Positions 6,604 through 16,375 of a DNA stretch of 64,000 bases are shown here, piece by piece; positions within the stretch are counted from its first letter, which is position 1; each line of letters starts with the position of its first letter. The notes beneath the pieces were generated by a model. It was not told the origin of the DNA, searched no databases, and saw only the letters and a list, made by a program, of their open reading frames with translations. The DNA lies in NCBI GenBank assembly GCA_947175245.1, contig CAMWLW010000002.1, positions 1-64,000 on the forward strand. Reading direction: 5' to 3'. The stretch is from an uncultured Bacteroidales bacterium (lineage in GTDB: Bacteria > Bacteroidota > Bacteroidia > Bacteroidales > Muribaculaceae). Both the position numbers and the translations under genes were made by a program.

Positions 6604-8885
6604 AAGGGGTAGCCGATGGCGAGGTGAAAGGCGAGGGAGTTGCCGAACGATGTCATGTTGTAGTAGCCGCGCTTGCCGGTGTCGTAGGGGGCGTGGATGC
6701 CGATGCCGAGGTCGGCACGGAGCACGAGCATCGATATGTCGAAGCGCAGGCCGACGCCGGTGCCGAGCGCGAGGTCTTCAAAGAATGTCGAGCCTTTGAG
6801 CTTGCCGCCGGGACGCTGCGGGTCGTCTTTGAGCAGCCACACGTTGCCCGAGTCGAGGAACAGTGCGCCGTGCAGTGGGCCGAAGATGGGGAAACGGTAC
6901 TCGACGTTGGCTTCGAACTTGAATGTACCTGTCTGGTCGAAGTAGCCGTCGACAACGTCGCTCGGCGCGTGATATGATCCGGGGCCTATAGAGCGTACGG
7001 TGAAGGCGCGTATGGAGTTGGCGCCGCCGACATAGAATTGCTCGCTGTAGGGTACTTGTGACGAGTTGGCGTAGGCGTGTGCCGCACCGACGGCCACGCG
7101 GCTCACGAGCCAGTTGTCACCCGTGAGACGGCGGTTGTACACGACCTGCATCTGGCCTTTGACGAATTGTGAGAACGGGGTGCCAAAGAGCTCTTTCTCG
7201 CCTTTGACGCCGCATGCTTCATAAATGGCCCAGAAGATGTTGCCGGCTTCCTGTACCGACCAGTTGATGTCAAGCCCGTTGTCGCGGTCAAAGTACCGGC
7301 TGTAGTTGTAGCTGTAGGCAATCTGGGGGATGAACTGTGAGCGGAAACTGAGCGCGATGGCTGGGTTTGCTGCCGTTATCGAGTCAAACACCTCGGTGGT
7401 GTTGATGAGTTTGGTGTAGGTGAGCTTGAACGGGGTGAGGGTGGTGAACACGTTGCGTGAGGCCTGCCACTCGTAGGAGTAGGAGAGGTTGAACTGAGCC
7501 ATCTTGAAGTAGTGGGGGCGGTTGAGCAGGTCGGCGTTGAGCGTGATGCGCGTCCAGTTGAGGTTGCGGCGTCGGCGCGGGATGAACTTGGGCGCGATGA
7601 GGCGTGGGAATGCCAGTGAGCCCGACACGCCAATCTCGTAGGAGTTGAACAGTGACGATTTCTGAGCGCCCGAATGGCCTGTCTGCCACTCGTATGTGCC
7701 GGTGAGCGCGACGTTGAACTGTTCGCCGCCACCGAAGATGTTGCGGTTGGTTACCGAGAAGGTGGCTCCCGGGCCTATGTAGCTGTTGGATTTGGACGAC
7801 GCGTTGACCTCGATCGAGGCTTCGAGCGGGGTGTCGAACATGCAGTCGATGTCGACGTTGAGGCGAGGCTCGGCCGACAGCGAGTCGGGGGTCACATTCA
7901 TATTGATGGCGTTGAAGATGCCGAGGCGTGCCAGATAGCTCTGAGTGTTCTCCATCGAGCGGACGGTGAATGTGCGCCCCTTGCGCAGGGTGACGCACTC
8001 GTTGACGAGAGCGTGGCGCAGACGCGACGGCATCTGCTGCAACAGCCGGCCGCGGTCAGTGGGAATGGTGTCATAGTAGCGGCCGCCGAAGGGTTTGTTG
8101 GCGCGGAGGGTGACATTACCCACCTTCCACTGTGTGAGGGCGGCCTTGGGTGTGCCTGACGCTATGGTCAGGCGCAGGGCTATGGAGCCGCGGTGCTCGA
8201 GCGAGTCGGCAAGATACTCGATATACTCGGGACGGAAGTAGTAATAGCCCTTGTTGCGCAGTTTGTTGGCAATGCGTGTGCGCACGGTGCCGAGCGAGTC
8301 GGTGCAGAACCGCGTCCCCGTCACCAGGTACTTGTCTTGGGATACTATCGAGTCGATGAGGTGATAGAGGTGGGTGCTGTCGGGGAGCAGCTCGATGCTG
8401 TTGATGAGATAGGCCGGGCCGGGGTTGACGATATAGGTAATCGAGGCCTTGCGCGGATTCTTGGCAGGGTTAAGGCGATACTCGGCGGTGCCGCGGAAGT
8501 AGCCGTTGTTGTCGAGCATCTCGTCAAGCATGTGTGTGCGCACCTCGGGGCGTACGTCTGAAATCAGAACCGGCTCCTCGACCAGTTTCTCATATATCCA
8601 GTGCTTGAAACCGTGCTCGGGGTTGGGCCAGTGGTTGTAGACCCATAGTCCGAGCGGGAACGGATAGCGCCAGTTAAGCATCGATATATAGTTGTTCGGA
8701 GCCACGGCGACGGTCTCCTTGAGCTGCGATGCCAGTTCGGCCGGGATTGTCTCGCCCGATGGCGAGGGGGCTATCTCGACCTTTTTCACACCGGTGTAGA
8801 GCTGTTCGCCCTCGGGCAGGCGGCGCGTTGTTGAGCACGAAGCCGTGACAAGGGCTGTAAGCAGGTATAGGATATAGCGTTTCAT
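6600..8885 (-). CDS. tamL: TamL, lipoprotein BamA/TamA-family outer-membrane protein
   Basis: 761 aa from ATG 8885. MKRYILYLLTALVTASCS is a lipoprotein signal with Cys 17, the feature that separates Bacteroidota TamL from proteobacterial TamA. POTRA-like segments follow (about 25-330), then an Omp85 barrel containing the FYVGGANSIRAF motif and a C-terminal aromatic strand ending GYPF. The track start (TTG 8903) is less likely than 8885 or 8894. It lies about 40 nt downstream of tamB on the same strand. TamL-TamB is known to be needed for outer-membrane homeostasis in some Bacteroidota, probably in lipid or protein transport between the membranes. Confidence 0.92.
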   Translation of the reverse strand: MKRYILYLLTALVTASCSTTRRLPEGEQLYTGVKKVEIAPSPSGETIPAELASQLKETVAVAPNNYISMLNWRYPFPLGLWVYNHWPNPEHGFKHWIYEKLVEEPVLISDVRPEVRTHMLDEMLDNNGYFRGTAEYRLNPAKNPRKASITYIVNPGPAYLINSIELLPDSTHLYHLIDSIVSQDKYLVTGTRFCTDSLGTVRTRIANKLRNKGYYYFRPEYIEYLADSLEHRGSIALRLTIASGTPKAALTQWKVGNVTLRANKPFGGRYYDTIPTDRGRLLQQMPSRLRHALVNECVTLRKGRTFTVRSMENTQSYLARLGIFNAINMNVTPDSLSAEPRLNVDIDCMFDTPLEASIEVNASSKSNSYIGPGATFSVTNRNIFGGGEQFNVALTGTYEWQTGHSGAQKSSLFNSYEIGVSGSLAFPRLIAPKFIPRRRRNLNWTRITLNADLLNRPHYFKMAQFNLSYSYEWQASRNVFTTLTPFKLTYTKLINTTEVFDSITAANPAIALSFRSQFIPQIAYSYNYSRYFDRDNGLDINWSVQEAGNIFWAIYEACGVKGEKELFGTPFSQFVKGQMQVVYNRRLTGDNWLVSRVAVGAAHAYANSSQVPYSEQFYVGGANSIRAFTVRSIGPGSYHAPSDVVDGYFDQTGTFKFEANVEYRFPIFGPLHGALFLDSGNVWLLKDDPQRPGGKLKGSTFFEDLALGTGVGLRFDISMLVLRADLGIGIHAPYDTGKRGYYNMTSFGNSLAFHLAIGYPF

Positions 8886-8926
8886 AACTGACATTGCAGG
8901 CAAATTGTGATGTGATTCTATAACAA

Positions 8927-11900
8927 TCAGCGTGAGGTTTTTGTTGAGTCGGCCGGCGTGGTGGTCTCGGTCACAGGCGCGGTGACGGCCGGCAGTTTGG
9001 GCCGCCGGTAGAACGGCTTGAAGAGGTCACGCAGTTTGCGCAGCTTACGTTTATAGACAAAGCCGACGCCGGTCTGGGTTATCTCGCCCTCGAGAATACT
9101 CTCGTAGCCCGTGTGACGGAATATCTTGACGTACATTGAGCCTGATGACGTGATGTCATACTCGAACGATATGTCGCTGATGAGGTTCTGAGCCATATTC
9201 TGTTCGGGGTCGGTGTCAGACGCATAGTTGCCGCCGACCGAGATCTTGAAGCGGTCGTTGAACAGCGACTTGGACACCTTGTAGCTGTAGGATGTCGTGG
9301 TCGACGACGCGCCGTTAACCGTGCGGTCATACTGGTCGATGCCGAACGACAGGTCGACGCCCTTGATGTTGTTGGCCGCCCACGAGTTGACCTTGGACTC
9401 GAGGAACGAGAAGAGCGGGTTGCCGTTGAGGCTCGACGAGGCGTGTGTGCCGGGGCCTGTGTAAACGTTGTACAGCAACAGGTTCATGGCCTGATTGGCA
9501 CGCTGTTCGGCCGACATCGACTGGAGCTCGTTGGCCACGGTGATGTCATCGTTGGTCGAGAGGTCAAACGCTACGTCCATGTTGTCGAGCGAGTTGGTGA
9601 CCGACAGTATCACATCAAAGTTGATGAGGCGCGAGTTCTGACCGTCCTGCTGCACGTTGGCACGGAGCACGTCGATGGCGCGGATGTTGAGGTAGGGGTT
9701 GAACATGTTGCCGTTGAACGACACATAGCTGCCTTCCTGGAAATCAAACAGTTTTTCACTCATCAACGGTGGCGTGTAGCGCACGTAGCCGCCGTTGAGA
9801 TTCAGTCGGCCGGTGAGTCGCGTGTCGCCCATGTAGCTCATGTTGTAGTTGAGCGAGCCCTGTGAGAGCAGTTGCACGCGGTTCTTGCCGTCGGTCGACA
9901 GGTCGATGCCTATTGTCGAGCCCTGGCGTATGTTGAGGGTGGCGTCGACGCTCATCATCATCGACGACGCGGCCACCGAGTCGACGTCATGTACGAGTGT
10001 GGTGTCGGCAAAGTTGACAAATTTCACCATGTCGGTGTTTGACCGCGACGTGAGGTTGTCGGTCGCCGATTCCATAATGTAGGTCACGTTGGTGTTGTCA
10101 AGAACGCTGAGGTTGGCCTTGACACCGAGTCGTGACATGGTGCCGCGCACGGTGGCGTCGAGGTCGATGAATGCCTTGCCGTAGACCTGCACACCGCGTT
10201 TCTTCTTGGAGTTTACAATCTGCATTTCGCGTGCGTTGGCGCTGAGGTCGAGGAGGATGTTGCTGATGTGGCGTGCATCGACAGTGCCGTTGATCGCCAG
10301 CGGGTTGGGATTGGCGCCCGTGATGGTGTAGTTGTTGAACATCACCACGTTCGAGTCCATCGGAATCTTGACGTCAGAGAATGTGAACGAGGTGCCGAAC
10401 ATCGGTATGGTGAGCATCGTCGAGTCAAAGTTGAGGTAACCGTTAAATATCGGTTCGGCAATCGAGCCGGTGATGTCCATCGTGCCGTTGAGCGTACCGT
10501 TGAGCCGCGCCATATCCTTGGGCAGGAACGGGTTGAGAATATGGAGCGGGAAGTGTATCATCTTGAAGTCGAGCAGGAACGGGTTGCGGGCAGTCGAGTC
10601 GTTAAGGTTACCCTCGGCAGTGATTGTCTTGATGTTGTCGACCATGAGCGACGCGTTGGCGCGGACAGTGCCCGAGGTGTTGGTCGACAGGTTGAGACCG
10701 AGGTCGAACGACCCGACGCGCTGCTTGTTGTAGTACAGGTCGGTGAGCGAGATGAGGCCGTCGCCGTTGATTGACGAGTGATCCCAGCCGAAACGCATGT
10801 CGGCCGACAGGTCGCCGGTGACGGGCGGTGCGAACGGGTTGAAGGCTATCCACTCGGCGAGCTTGATGTTCCTGACGTTGAGTATCAGGTCTTCCTGGGT
10901 CGAGTCGTTGTGCTCGTCGTGTTCGGTGTACAAGTGTATGGAGCTTTCGGTGCTGTGCATCTCGAGGTTGGCGTCAAAGTGCTTGGCGGCCATGTCGACT
11001 GTCACGTAGTTTGAATCGTTGACAGTCCATTTCTTGTAGCCGATGATAGGGTTGGTGGGTACCAGGCGCACGTAGACGTGATCGTGCTCCCATCCGGCGA
11101 TAAATCCAAACCAGTAGCCCATGTCGCCATTGATGTTGTGCTGGTTGAACAGCAGTGACGTGTGGTTGCCATAGGCTCGGCCCACAGCGTTGACTTTGGC
11201 CCACTGGTCGAGTGTACCGGGTCGGTTGCCGACGTGGAAGCGATAGGCGAGGGTGTCGCCCGTCTGGCTGACGCGTGATGTTATGGTGTCTATAACGGTC
11301 GTGCCGCTGTTGAAGCCGAGTAGCTTGGCGCGCATGCTCAGAAGTGAATCGTTGCCTGCGGTGATGTACAGTGACTGCCAGCCCATGTCGCGCGAGTCGA
11401 GATAGCTGCTGATGATGTTGTCCTCGCCGACCGAGAGGTCAAACGTGAACGGCGGTATAGCGTTGCTCAGCAGTGTGGTCTTGAAATTGTAGGTCGCCAT
11501 GATGGTGTCGATGGCAGCCGATATGTGCGGCATGCGGCTCATGATCGAGTCGACGTTGGTGGGCGATGATAGCGCTATGTCGAGGTCGTGGTTCTTGATG
11601 GTGGCCGAGGTGAGCGAGTCGTTGGCGATGAAGTGCATGCGAATGTCGGTGGTTGACATCGAGGCATCCCCAGCCATGTTCCAGTCGAGGGTCTCGACGT
11701 TGAGGTCGGCGGTGATGGCCGATGCGGGAGCCGGTTCGATTGTGGCCTTTCCGTTTAACTTGACCGAGCCGTTCATCATCGAGTCGGTGATGCCCATTGC
11801 CTGCAGGTCGACGCGGTCAACGTCGGCGTTGACAGTCCAGACGTAGGGTGTGGTGGCGAGATTGCCGCGCGCGCGGATGTCAAACTTGATGTCGGGGTTG

Positions 11901-13705
11901 CCCGAGGTGGCCGTTACCGTGGCATCGCCATCGGCCACGCGTGCCTGTAGCTCGATATCGGTGTAGCGGTGTTTCATATAGGTGACTTCGAGCAGACGCA
12001 CGTCGGCATTGATAGTCGTGGTCGTGTCCATCGGGTTGTAGCCCCTGCCGGTGACGTTGACGTCGGCTGTTACCTTCTCGATGCCGAGCGACGGCATGAA
12101 CGCCTCGACAGGGAGCTCGGTCGCCTTGAGCGTGGCGTCGTATGACTCGGAGCGGCCTGTCCACGATGCGTTCATGGCCAGTTTGCCTTTCAGTGTGGTG
12201 GCTGTCAGTCCGCCGGTGACAGTGCCGCGGTTGAACCGCACATCGCCCCTCAGAGCAAGCGGCTGTATGGTGACTGTCTTGTCGAGCTTGGCCGCCGCGA
12301 GGGTGGGGCGTAACCAGCGTCCGCCGGCCATGCGTCCCGACAGGTTCAGCCTGCCTGTCATGCGGTTTATGTCGGGCGCGCCGGCAATGTAGCCTGTGGC
12401 GCCTAAGTTGAAGCATCGGGGCAGCTCGACACCCAGCGCGTTGACGTCATAGACGCCGTCGCGGCCATCGATGTCGATGTCAATGTCAAGGTTGCTCCCC
12501 GAGGGTATGCCTGCGAGCATCGGAGTCATCGACGGCATGGCGAGCCTGATGTCGTTGGGCGACAGGTAACCGTTGCCGTTGACTCGCAGAGGCATAGGCA
12601 GCCCGTCACTTTTCAGTCCCATCATGGCGTCGAGCTTAACGCCCGAATAGAGCGTGCCGATGTTGATGTCGCGTGCTACCATCGAGTCGCTGTTCATGGT
12701 GAACAGGCCCTTGAGACGCAGGTCGATGCCGCAACGCTCGTGAGCGGCTATGCGTCTGATAGGCACGCGCAGGTCGGTGCCGCGGTTCATCAGTGAGTCT
12801 ATGACAATATTGATATCGGTGACAGCGAGATAGTTCATGTCAAGACCCGGCAGCGGTCGGGCACCGGCGACGCCGTAAAGCGCCGAGTCGGCTTTCAGGT
12901 CTATGTGGGTTACGTTGACCGTCCAGGGTTCCGATGCCACGGCTGCGGTATCGGTAGTCTCGGTCGGCGTGGCAGTTGCAGCCGCTCCCACGGGCGGGGT
13001 GAGATAGAGAGCCGACAGGTGTTCGACAATCATTGACTTGACGTCAACAGCCTGTTGTGACAGGTCGACGGCCGTGTTCTCGATGAGTGCGGCGCCGATG
13101 TTGGCGGCCAGTGTGTCGATTGTGCCGGGCATCGTCATGGTGTAAGTCAGCGAGTCGATGCGGAATTGCTTGAGGTTCAGTCGCCAGGGTAGCGGCTCGG
13201 TAGCTGTGGTGTCGGCCGGGGTCGTGGTCGAGTCGGGCATGGCGATGTCAACTCGTGTGCCGCCGAGCATTATGAGGTCAATATCGACGTCGTGTGACGA
13301 GAGGCCGACGGTAGCGTCGGCGAGATACAGTCGGCCAACCCTCGAGCCGAGGGTCATGGTAGTGTCGTTGCCGGCCATATCAAACCGTGCGCCTTTAACC
13401 AAAAGCTCGTTGACGCCGACAGCGCCTTTCAGCAGCGGCCACAGTGATACCCTGAGCTCGGCATTGTCGACAGTAGCCATTGTATCGCCCGACTCGATGA
13501 CGGTAACATCATTTAATTCAAGGTGTAGCGGTGGGTATAGGCGTGCGCGGCCAACCGAGACCTGCATCGCGTCGGGGTCGGCATTGACCGCCGTGAGCGC
13601 TTTCTTCAGCGCATAATCCTGCACCGGCGGCAGATAGACGGCAACGAGCACAAGGGCTATAAGCGCGACGATCAGCAACAGTGCGCGCTTCACCCATTTA
13701 AGCAT
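8927..13705 (-). CDS. tamB: TamB, inner-membrane-anchored AsmA-like translocation/assembly protein
   Basis: About 1592 aa from ATG 13705 (MLKWVKRALLLIVALIALVLVAVYLPPVQDYALKKA). The track's upstream GTG at 13732 adds nine residues before the membrane anchor and is less likely. One N-terminal transmembrane helix is followed by a very long beta-rich periplasmic body, as expected for the TamB/AsmA groove proteins that span the periplasm. The C-terminal part (GGYVRYTPP, QEGSYVSFNGNMFNPYLNIRA) matches the conserved DUF490/TamB domain. It is upstream of tamL and probably in the same operon. Expected job: moving lipid or assembling outer-membrane components together with TamL. Confidence 0.93.
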   Translation of the reverse strand: MLKWVKRALLLIVALIALVLVAVYLPPVQDYALKKALTAVNADPDAMQVSVGRARLYPPLHLELNDVTVIESGDTMATVDNAELRVSLWPLLKGAVGVNELLVKGARFDMAGNDTTMTLGSRVGRLYLADATVGLSSHDVDIDLIMLGGTRVDIAMPDSTTTPADTTATEPLPWRLNLKQFRIDSLTYTMTMPGTIDTLAANIGAALIENTAVDLSQQAVDVKSMIVEHLSALYLTPPVGAAATATPTETTDTAAVASEPWTVNVTHIDLKADSALYGVAGARPLPGLDMNYLAVTDINIVIDSLMNRGTDLRVPIRRIAAHERCGIDLRLKGLFTMNSDSMVARDINIGTLYSGVKLDAMMGLKSDGLPMPLRVNGNGYLSPNDIRLAMPSMTPMLAGIPSGSNLDIDIDIDGRDGVYDVNALGVELPRCFNLGATGYIAGAPDINRMTGRLNLSGRMAGGRWLRPTLAAAKLDKTVTIQPLALRGDVRFNRGTVTGGLTATTLKGKLAMNASWTGRSESYDATLKATELPVEAFMPSLGIEKVTADVNVTGRGYNPMDTTTTINADVRLLEVTYMKHRYTDIELQARVADGDATVTATSGNPDIKFDIRARGNLATTPYVWTVNADVDRVDLQAMGITDSMMNGSVKLNGKATIEPAPASAITADLNVETLDWNMAGDASMSTTDIRMHFIANDSLTSATIKNHDLDIALSSPTNVDSIMSRMPHISAAIDTIMATYNFKTTLLSNAIPPFTFDLSVGEDNIISSYLDSRDMGWQSLYITAGNDSLLSMRAKLLGFNSGTTVIDTITSRVSQTGDTLAYRFHVGNRPGTLDQWAKVNAVGRAYGNHTSLLFNQHNINGDMGYWFGFIAGWEHDHVYVRLVPTNPIIGYKKWTVNDSNYVTVDMAAKHFDANLEMHSTESSIHLYTEHDEHNDSTQEDLILNVRNIKLAEWIAFNPFAPPVTGDLSADMRFGWDHSSINGDGLISLTDLYYNKQRVGSFDLGLNLSTNTSGTVRANASLMVDNIKTITAEGNLNDSTARNPFLLDFKMIHFPLHILNPFLPKDMARLNGTLNGTMDITGSIAEPIFNGYLNFDSTMLTIPMFGTSFTFSDVKIPMDSNVVMFNNYTITGANPNPLAINGTVDARHISNILLDLSANAREMQIVNSKKKRGVQVYGKAFIDLDATVRGTMSRLGVKANLSVLDNTNVTYIMESATDNLTSRSNTDMVKFVNFADTTLVHDVDSVAASSMMMSVDATLNIRQGSTIGIDLSTDGKNRVQLLSQGSLNYNMSYMGDTRLTGRLNLNGGYVRYTPPLMSEKLFDFQEGSYVSFNGNMFNPYLNIRAIDVLRANVQQDGQNSRLINFDVILSVTNSLDNMDVAFDLSTNDDITVANELQSMSAEQRANQAMNLLLYNVYTGPGTHASSSLNGNPLFSFLESKVNSWAANNIKGVDLSFGIDQYDRTVNGASSTTTSYSYKVSKSLFNDRFKISVGGNYASDTDPEQNMAQNLISDISFEYDITSSGSMYVKIFRHTGYESILEGEITQTGVGFVYKRKLRKLRDLFKPFYRRPKLPAVTAPVTETTTPADSTKTSR

Positions 13706-13815
13706 ATTTTTGATGATGAATTTAGCTCTCACAATAGTTGAATTTATTGTAGAACGAAAATACGTTAAATTTTGTTCTCACGCAAGTAAAAATTGTGAGA
13801 CGGCTTTAAGAGGGG

Positions 13816-14031
13816 TCAGTTTTTCTTTTTTGAGGTAATGCGGTGGATGTAGTTGCCGGCGATAGGGCCGACGATGCCGGCGACTCCACATGACAGGCCA
13901 TTGGTTATCAGATTACCTATGTTATTAAAGTATTCCCTGTCGAGAATAATGTAGCCGAACAGGTAAAGAATACCCGCCGCCAACACCGAGATAATGATGA
14001 ATGCCAGAAACAGTGCAAATGCTTTCTTCAT
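13816..14031 (-). CDS. Small membrane protein, unknown
   Basis: 71 aa from ATG 14031 (MKKAFALFLAFIIISVLAAG); the track start adds MPTYKHIV. Two hydrophobic segments are seen, about 3-24 and 38-58, with a Lys-rich C-terminus (HRITSKKKN) likely in the cytoplasm. No family is recognised. It is upstream of tamB on the same strand with about 110 nt between them, so cotranscription is uncertain. A TACCTTTG box lies on the opposite strand for the divergent gene. Confidence 0.6.
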   Translation of the reverse strand: MKKAFALFLAFIIISVLAAGILYLFGYIILDREYFNNIGNLITNGLSCGVAGIVGPIAGNYIHRITSKKKN

Positions 14032-14084
14032 AACAATATGTTTATACGTAGGCAAAAGTACATAAAGTTACTGAAAAAATTTAT

Positions 14085-14092
14085 TACCTTTG
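14085..14092 (+). promoter_or_regulatory. -7 box TACCTTTG
   Basis: Consensus TAnnTTTG 28 nt before the ATG at 14121 of the DUF4190-like gene. It supports that start over the TTG at 14115. Confidence 0.5.
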
Positions 14093-14120
14093 CCAAAAAT
14101 GTATTAATACCCTTTTGATT

Positions 14121-14456
14121 ATGGAAGAAAATACGCAGCAGCCACAAGTGGTATATGTAGTGAAAGAGAAGCCTGTGCGTCGCGGCAACGGCCTGGGCAC
14201 CGCCGGCTTTGTTACCGCCCTGATAGGGTTGATTATATGTTGGATTCCGGTCATTGGATGGATTATCGGCGGCATCCTGTCGCTCCTGGGTCTGGTGTTC
14301 TCGTTTGTAGGCATTTTCAGGTCGCCGCGCGGCCTGGCCATCGCCGGACTTATCATGTCGCTCATCTCACTATGCGTTATAGTCTGCTTTATCGGCGCCT
14401 TCGACCAATTTTATCACCCATCTCACTTTAACCTTATTGGCAGTTCTATCGAATAA
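14121..14456 (+). CDS. DUF4190-like small membrane protein
   Basis: 111 aa from ATG 14121 (MEENTQQPQVVYVVKEKPVRRGNGLGTAGFV). The track start at 14115 is a TTG two codons earlier. A short polar N-terminus is followed by two Gly-rich transmembrane helices (about 27-52 and 56-72) and a third hydrophobic stretch, the arrangement of DUF4190-like proteins. The function of that family is unknown. It has its own -7 box and ends about 95 nt before ilvE. Confidence 0.65.
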   Translation: MEENTQQPQVVYVVKEKPVRRGNGLGTAGFVTALIGLIICWIPVIGWIIGGILSLLGLVFSFVGIFRSPRGLAIAGLIMSLISLCVIVCFIGAFDQFYHPSHFNLIGSSIE

Positions 14457-14506
14457 GGTTTATGTGACTGATAGTTTGGATAGTTTGATATTTATTCGTT
14501 ATTTAA

Positions 14507-14538
14507 TTGTCTATTTGTAAAATTTATTTGTACTTTTG
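14507..14538 (+). promoter_or_regulatory. Promoter of ilvE, TTG-N21-TACTTTTG
   Basis: A -33 TTG at 14507-14509 and a -7 TACTTTTG at 14531-14538 are 21 bp apart, as in Bacteroidota housekeeping promoters. The box ends 13 nt before the first ATG at 14552, so the leader is very short. Confidence 0.55.
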
Positions 14539-14551
14539 TGGGCAAAATTCT

Positions 14552-15586
14552 ATGGTAATGAAAGAAAACGAACAATTGGACTGGGCCAATCTGGCCTTTG
14601 GATATATTCCAACCGACTATAACGTGCGCTGCACTTACAAGGATGGCAAGTGGGGCGAGATCGAGGTTTCATCGTCTGAGATTATCAACCTGCACATGGC
14701 TGCCAGTGCGTTGCACTACGGCCAGGAGATTTTCGAGGGTCTGAAAGCCTTCCGCGGTGCCGACGGCAAAGTGCGCGTGTTCCGTCTCGAGGAGAATGCC
14801 GCCCGTATTCAGGACTCGGCCCGTGGCCTGTTGATGGCACCCATTCCCACTGAGATATTTACCGAGATGGTCAAGAAGGTGGTGAAGCTCAACGAGCGGT
14901 TCATTCCCCCTTATGGCAGCGGTGCGTCGCTCTACATACGTCCTCTCGAGATAGGTATCACTCCACGCATCGGTGTCAAGCCCGCGTCAGAGTACCTGTT
15001 CATCATCATGGTATCGCCCGTAGGCCCGTACTTCAAGGAGGGTTTCAAACCCACCAATATATGCATCATGCGCGAGTATGACCGCGTTGCCCCCTGTGGT
15101 ACAGGTCGCTGGAAGGTCGGCGGCAACTATGCAGCGAGCCTCACTGCCGGCGAACATGCCCACAGTCTCGGTTACTCGGCCGTGCTTTATCTCGACCCCA
15201 AGGAGAAGAAATACCTTGACGAGTGTGGCCCGGCCAACTTCATAGCTATCAAGGACGGTAAGTATATCACGCCCGCCAGTGACTCAATTCTCCCCTCGAT
15301 AACCAACAAGTCGTTGCAGCAGCTGGCGCGCGACATGGGCATCGAGGTCGAGGCACGTCACATCCCTGTCGAGGAACTTGCCGAGATACAGGAAGCTGCT
15401 GCCGTGGGTACGGCTGCCGTGGCATCGCCTGTGGCCGAGATTCATGACCTCGACAACGGTACGAAATATATTGTTCTGAAAGACGGCAAGCCGGGCCCCG
15501 TGGTGACAGCGCTGTATAACAAGCTGCGTGGCATCCAGATGGGCGACGAGCCCGACGTTCACGGCTGGAACACTATTATCGACTGA
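14552..15586 (+). CDS. ilvE: Branched-chain amino acid aminotransferase
   Basis: 344 aa from ATG 14552; ATG 14558 is an alternative. The track start at 14507 lies upstream of the promoter box. This is a fold-type IV PLP enzyme that interconverts Leu, Ile and Val with their 2-oxo acids. Visible family signatures are HYGQEIFEGLKAFR near the N-terminus, GTGRWKVGGNYAAS containing the PLP lysine, and DECGPANFIAIKDG. Length matches the family. Its TGA overlaps the ATG of the next gene by one base, so the HD-domain gene is probably translationally coupled. Confidence 0.95.
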   Translation: MVMKENEQLDWANLAFGYIPTDYNVRCTYKDGKWGEIEVSSSEIINLHMAASALHYGQEIFEGLKAFRGADGKVRVFRLEENAARIQDSARGLLMAPIPTEIFTEMVKKVVKLNERFIPPYGSGASLYIRPLEIGITPRIGVKPASEYLFIIMVSPVGPYFKEGFKPTNICIMREYDRVAPCGTGRWKVGGNYAASLTAGEHAHSLGYSAVLYLDPKEKKYLDECGPANFIAIKDGKYITPASDSILPSITNKSLQQLARDMGIEVEARHIPVEELAEIQEAAAVGTAAVASPVAEIHDLDNGTKYIVLKDGKPGPVVTALYNKLRGIQMGDEPDVHGWNTIID

Positions 15587-16125
15587 TGGGTTACCAAGCC
15601 ATAATTGACAAATATTATCCCGCGGGGTCGACCCTGCGGGATATTTATATGCGCCATTGCCGTCAGGTAGCCGACCTGGCATTGGAGATTGCGCGTACGC
15701 GTCACCTCGATGTCGACCCGTCTCAGGTCGAGGCAGCCGCCATGCTCCACGACATAGGCATTTTCCTGACCGATGCACCGGGCATAGACTGTCACGGCAC
15801 CGAGCCATACATAAAGCACGGTCTGCTCGGGTCTCAGCTGCTTCAGCGCGATGGCGTTGACGAGGCGATTGCCGCCGTGGCGCGACGTCACACCGGCGCC
15901 GGTATCACCAACGACGAGATCGGCGAACTATCGTTACCGCTGCCTCCGGGCGATTATATGCCCGAGACATTGCTCGAACGGCTCGTGTGCTATGCCGACA
16001 AATTCTACTCCAAGAGCGGCGATATGAAGCGCAAATCGCTTGAGCGAGTCCGCCAGTCGATGAGCCGTCACGGTGGAGACACCGCCGCGCGCTTCGAACA
16101 GCTCCACCGCGAGTTTACCGCTTGA
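15586..16125 (+). CDS. HD-domain metal-dependent phosphohydrolase
   Basis: 179 aa. The HD signature is present: an early His (RHCRQVADLAL), then AAAMLHDIG with the HD pair, then a downstream Asp (VCYADKFYSKSG). Relatives are small HD hydrolases annotated as phosphohydrolases of unknown substrate. It starts on the last base of the ilvE stop codon. A strong terminator follows 24 nt after its stop. Confidence 0.88.
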   Translation: MGYQAIIDKYYPAGSTLRDIYMRHCRQVADLALEIARTRHLDVDPSQVEAAAMLHDIGIFLTDAPGIDCHGTEPYIKHGLLGSQLLQRDGVDEAIAAVARRHTGAGITNDEIGELSLPLPPGDYMPETLLERLVCYADKFYSKSGDMKRKSLERVRQSMSRHGGDTAARFEQLHREFTA

Positions 16126-16149
16126 GAATACTCTACACCGATAAAAAAT

Positions 16150-16188
16150 AAGAACGCGGCGCCTGAGGGTGTCGCGTTCTTGTTTCTT
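16150..16188 (+). terminator. Rho-independent terminator after ilvE-HD operon
   Basis: AAGAACGCG and CGCGTTCTT form a perfect 9-bp stem, extended inward by GC and G-T pairs to a small loop, and followed by tgtttcttta. Confidence 0.8.
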
Positions 16189-16330
16189 TATGTTCAGTAT
16201 TCGGATTATTCCTCGACGATGATATCATTTTTACTTCTCGGGTATTTATTGCTGACGCGAAATATCTTAACAATTGCAAAAAACGTTGCAGTTTTAGGCA
16301 TAAGATAGGATATAAGTTGAGATAAAACGC

Positions 16331-16338
16331 TAACTTTG
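16331..16338 (+). promoter_or_regulatory. -7 box TAACTTTG of hisS
   Basis: Exact consensus 37 nt before the hisS ATG. No clear TTG is seen at -33. Confidence 0.5.
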
Positions 16339-16375
16339 CACTTTACTGTAACTAATCAATATTGTAGAAAAGTAA

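Noticed and set aside
7384-7998. 204-aa ORF overlapping tamL
   Set aside because: Arg/His-rich composition typical of an out-of-frame reading of a GC-rich gene; the tamL frame has POTRA and barrel motifs.
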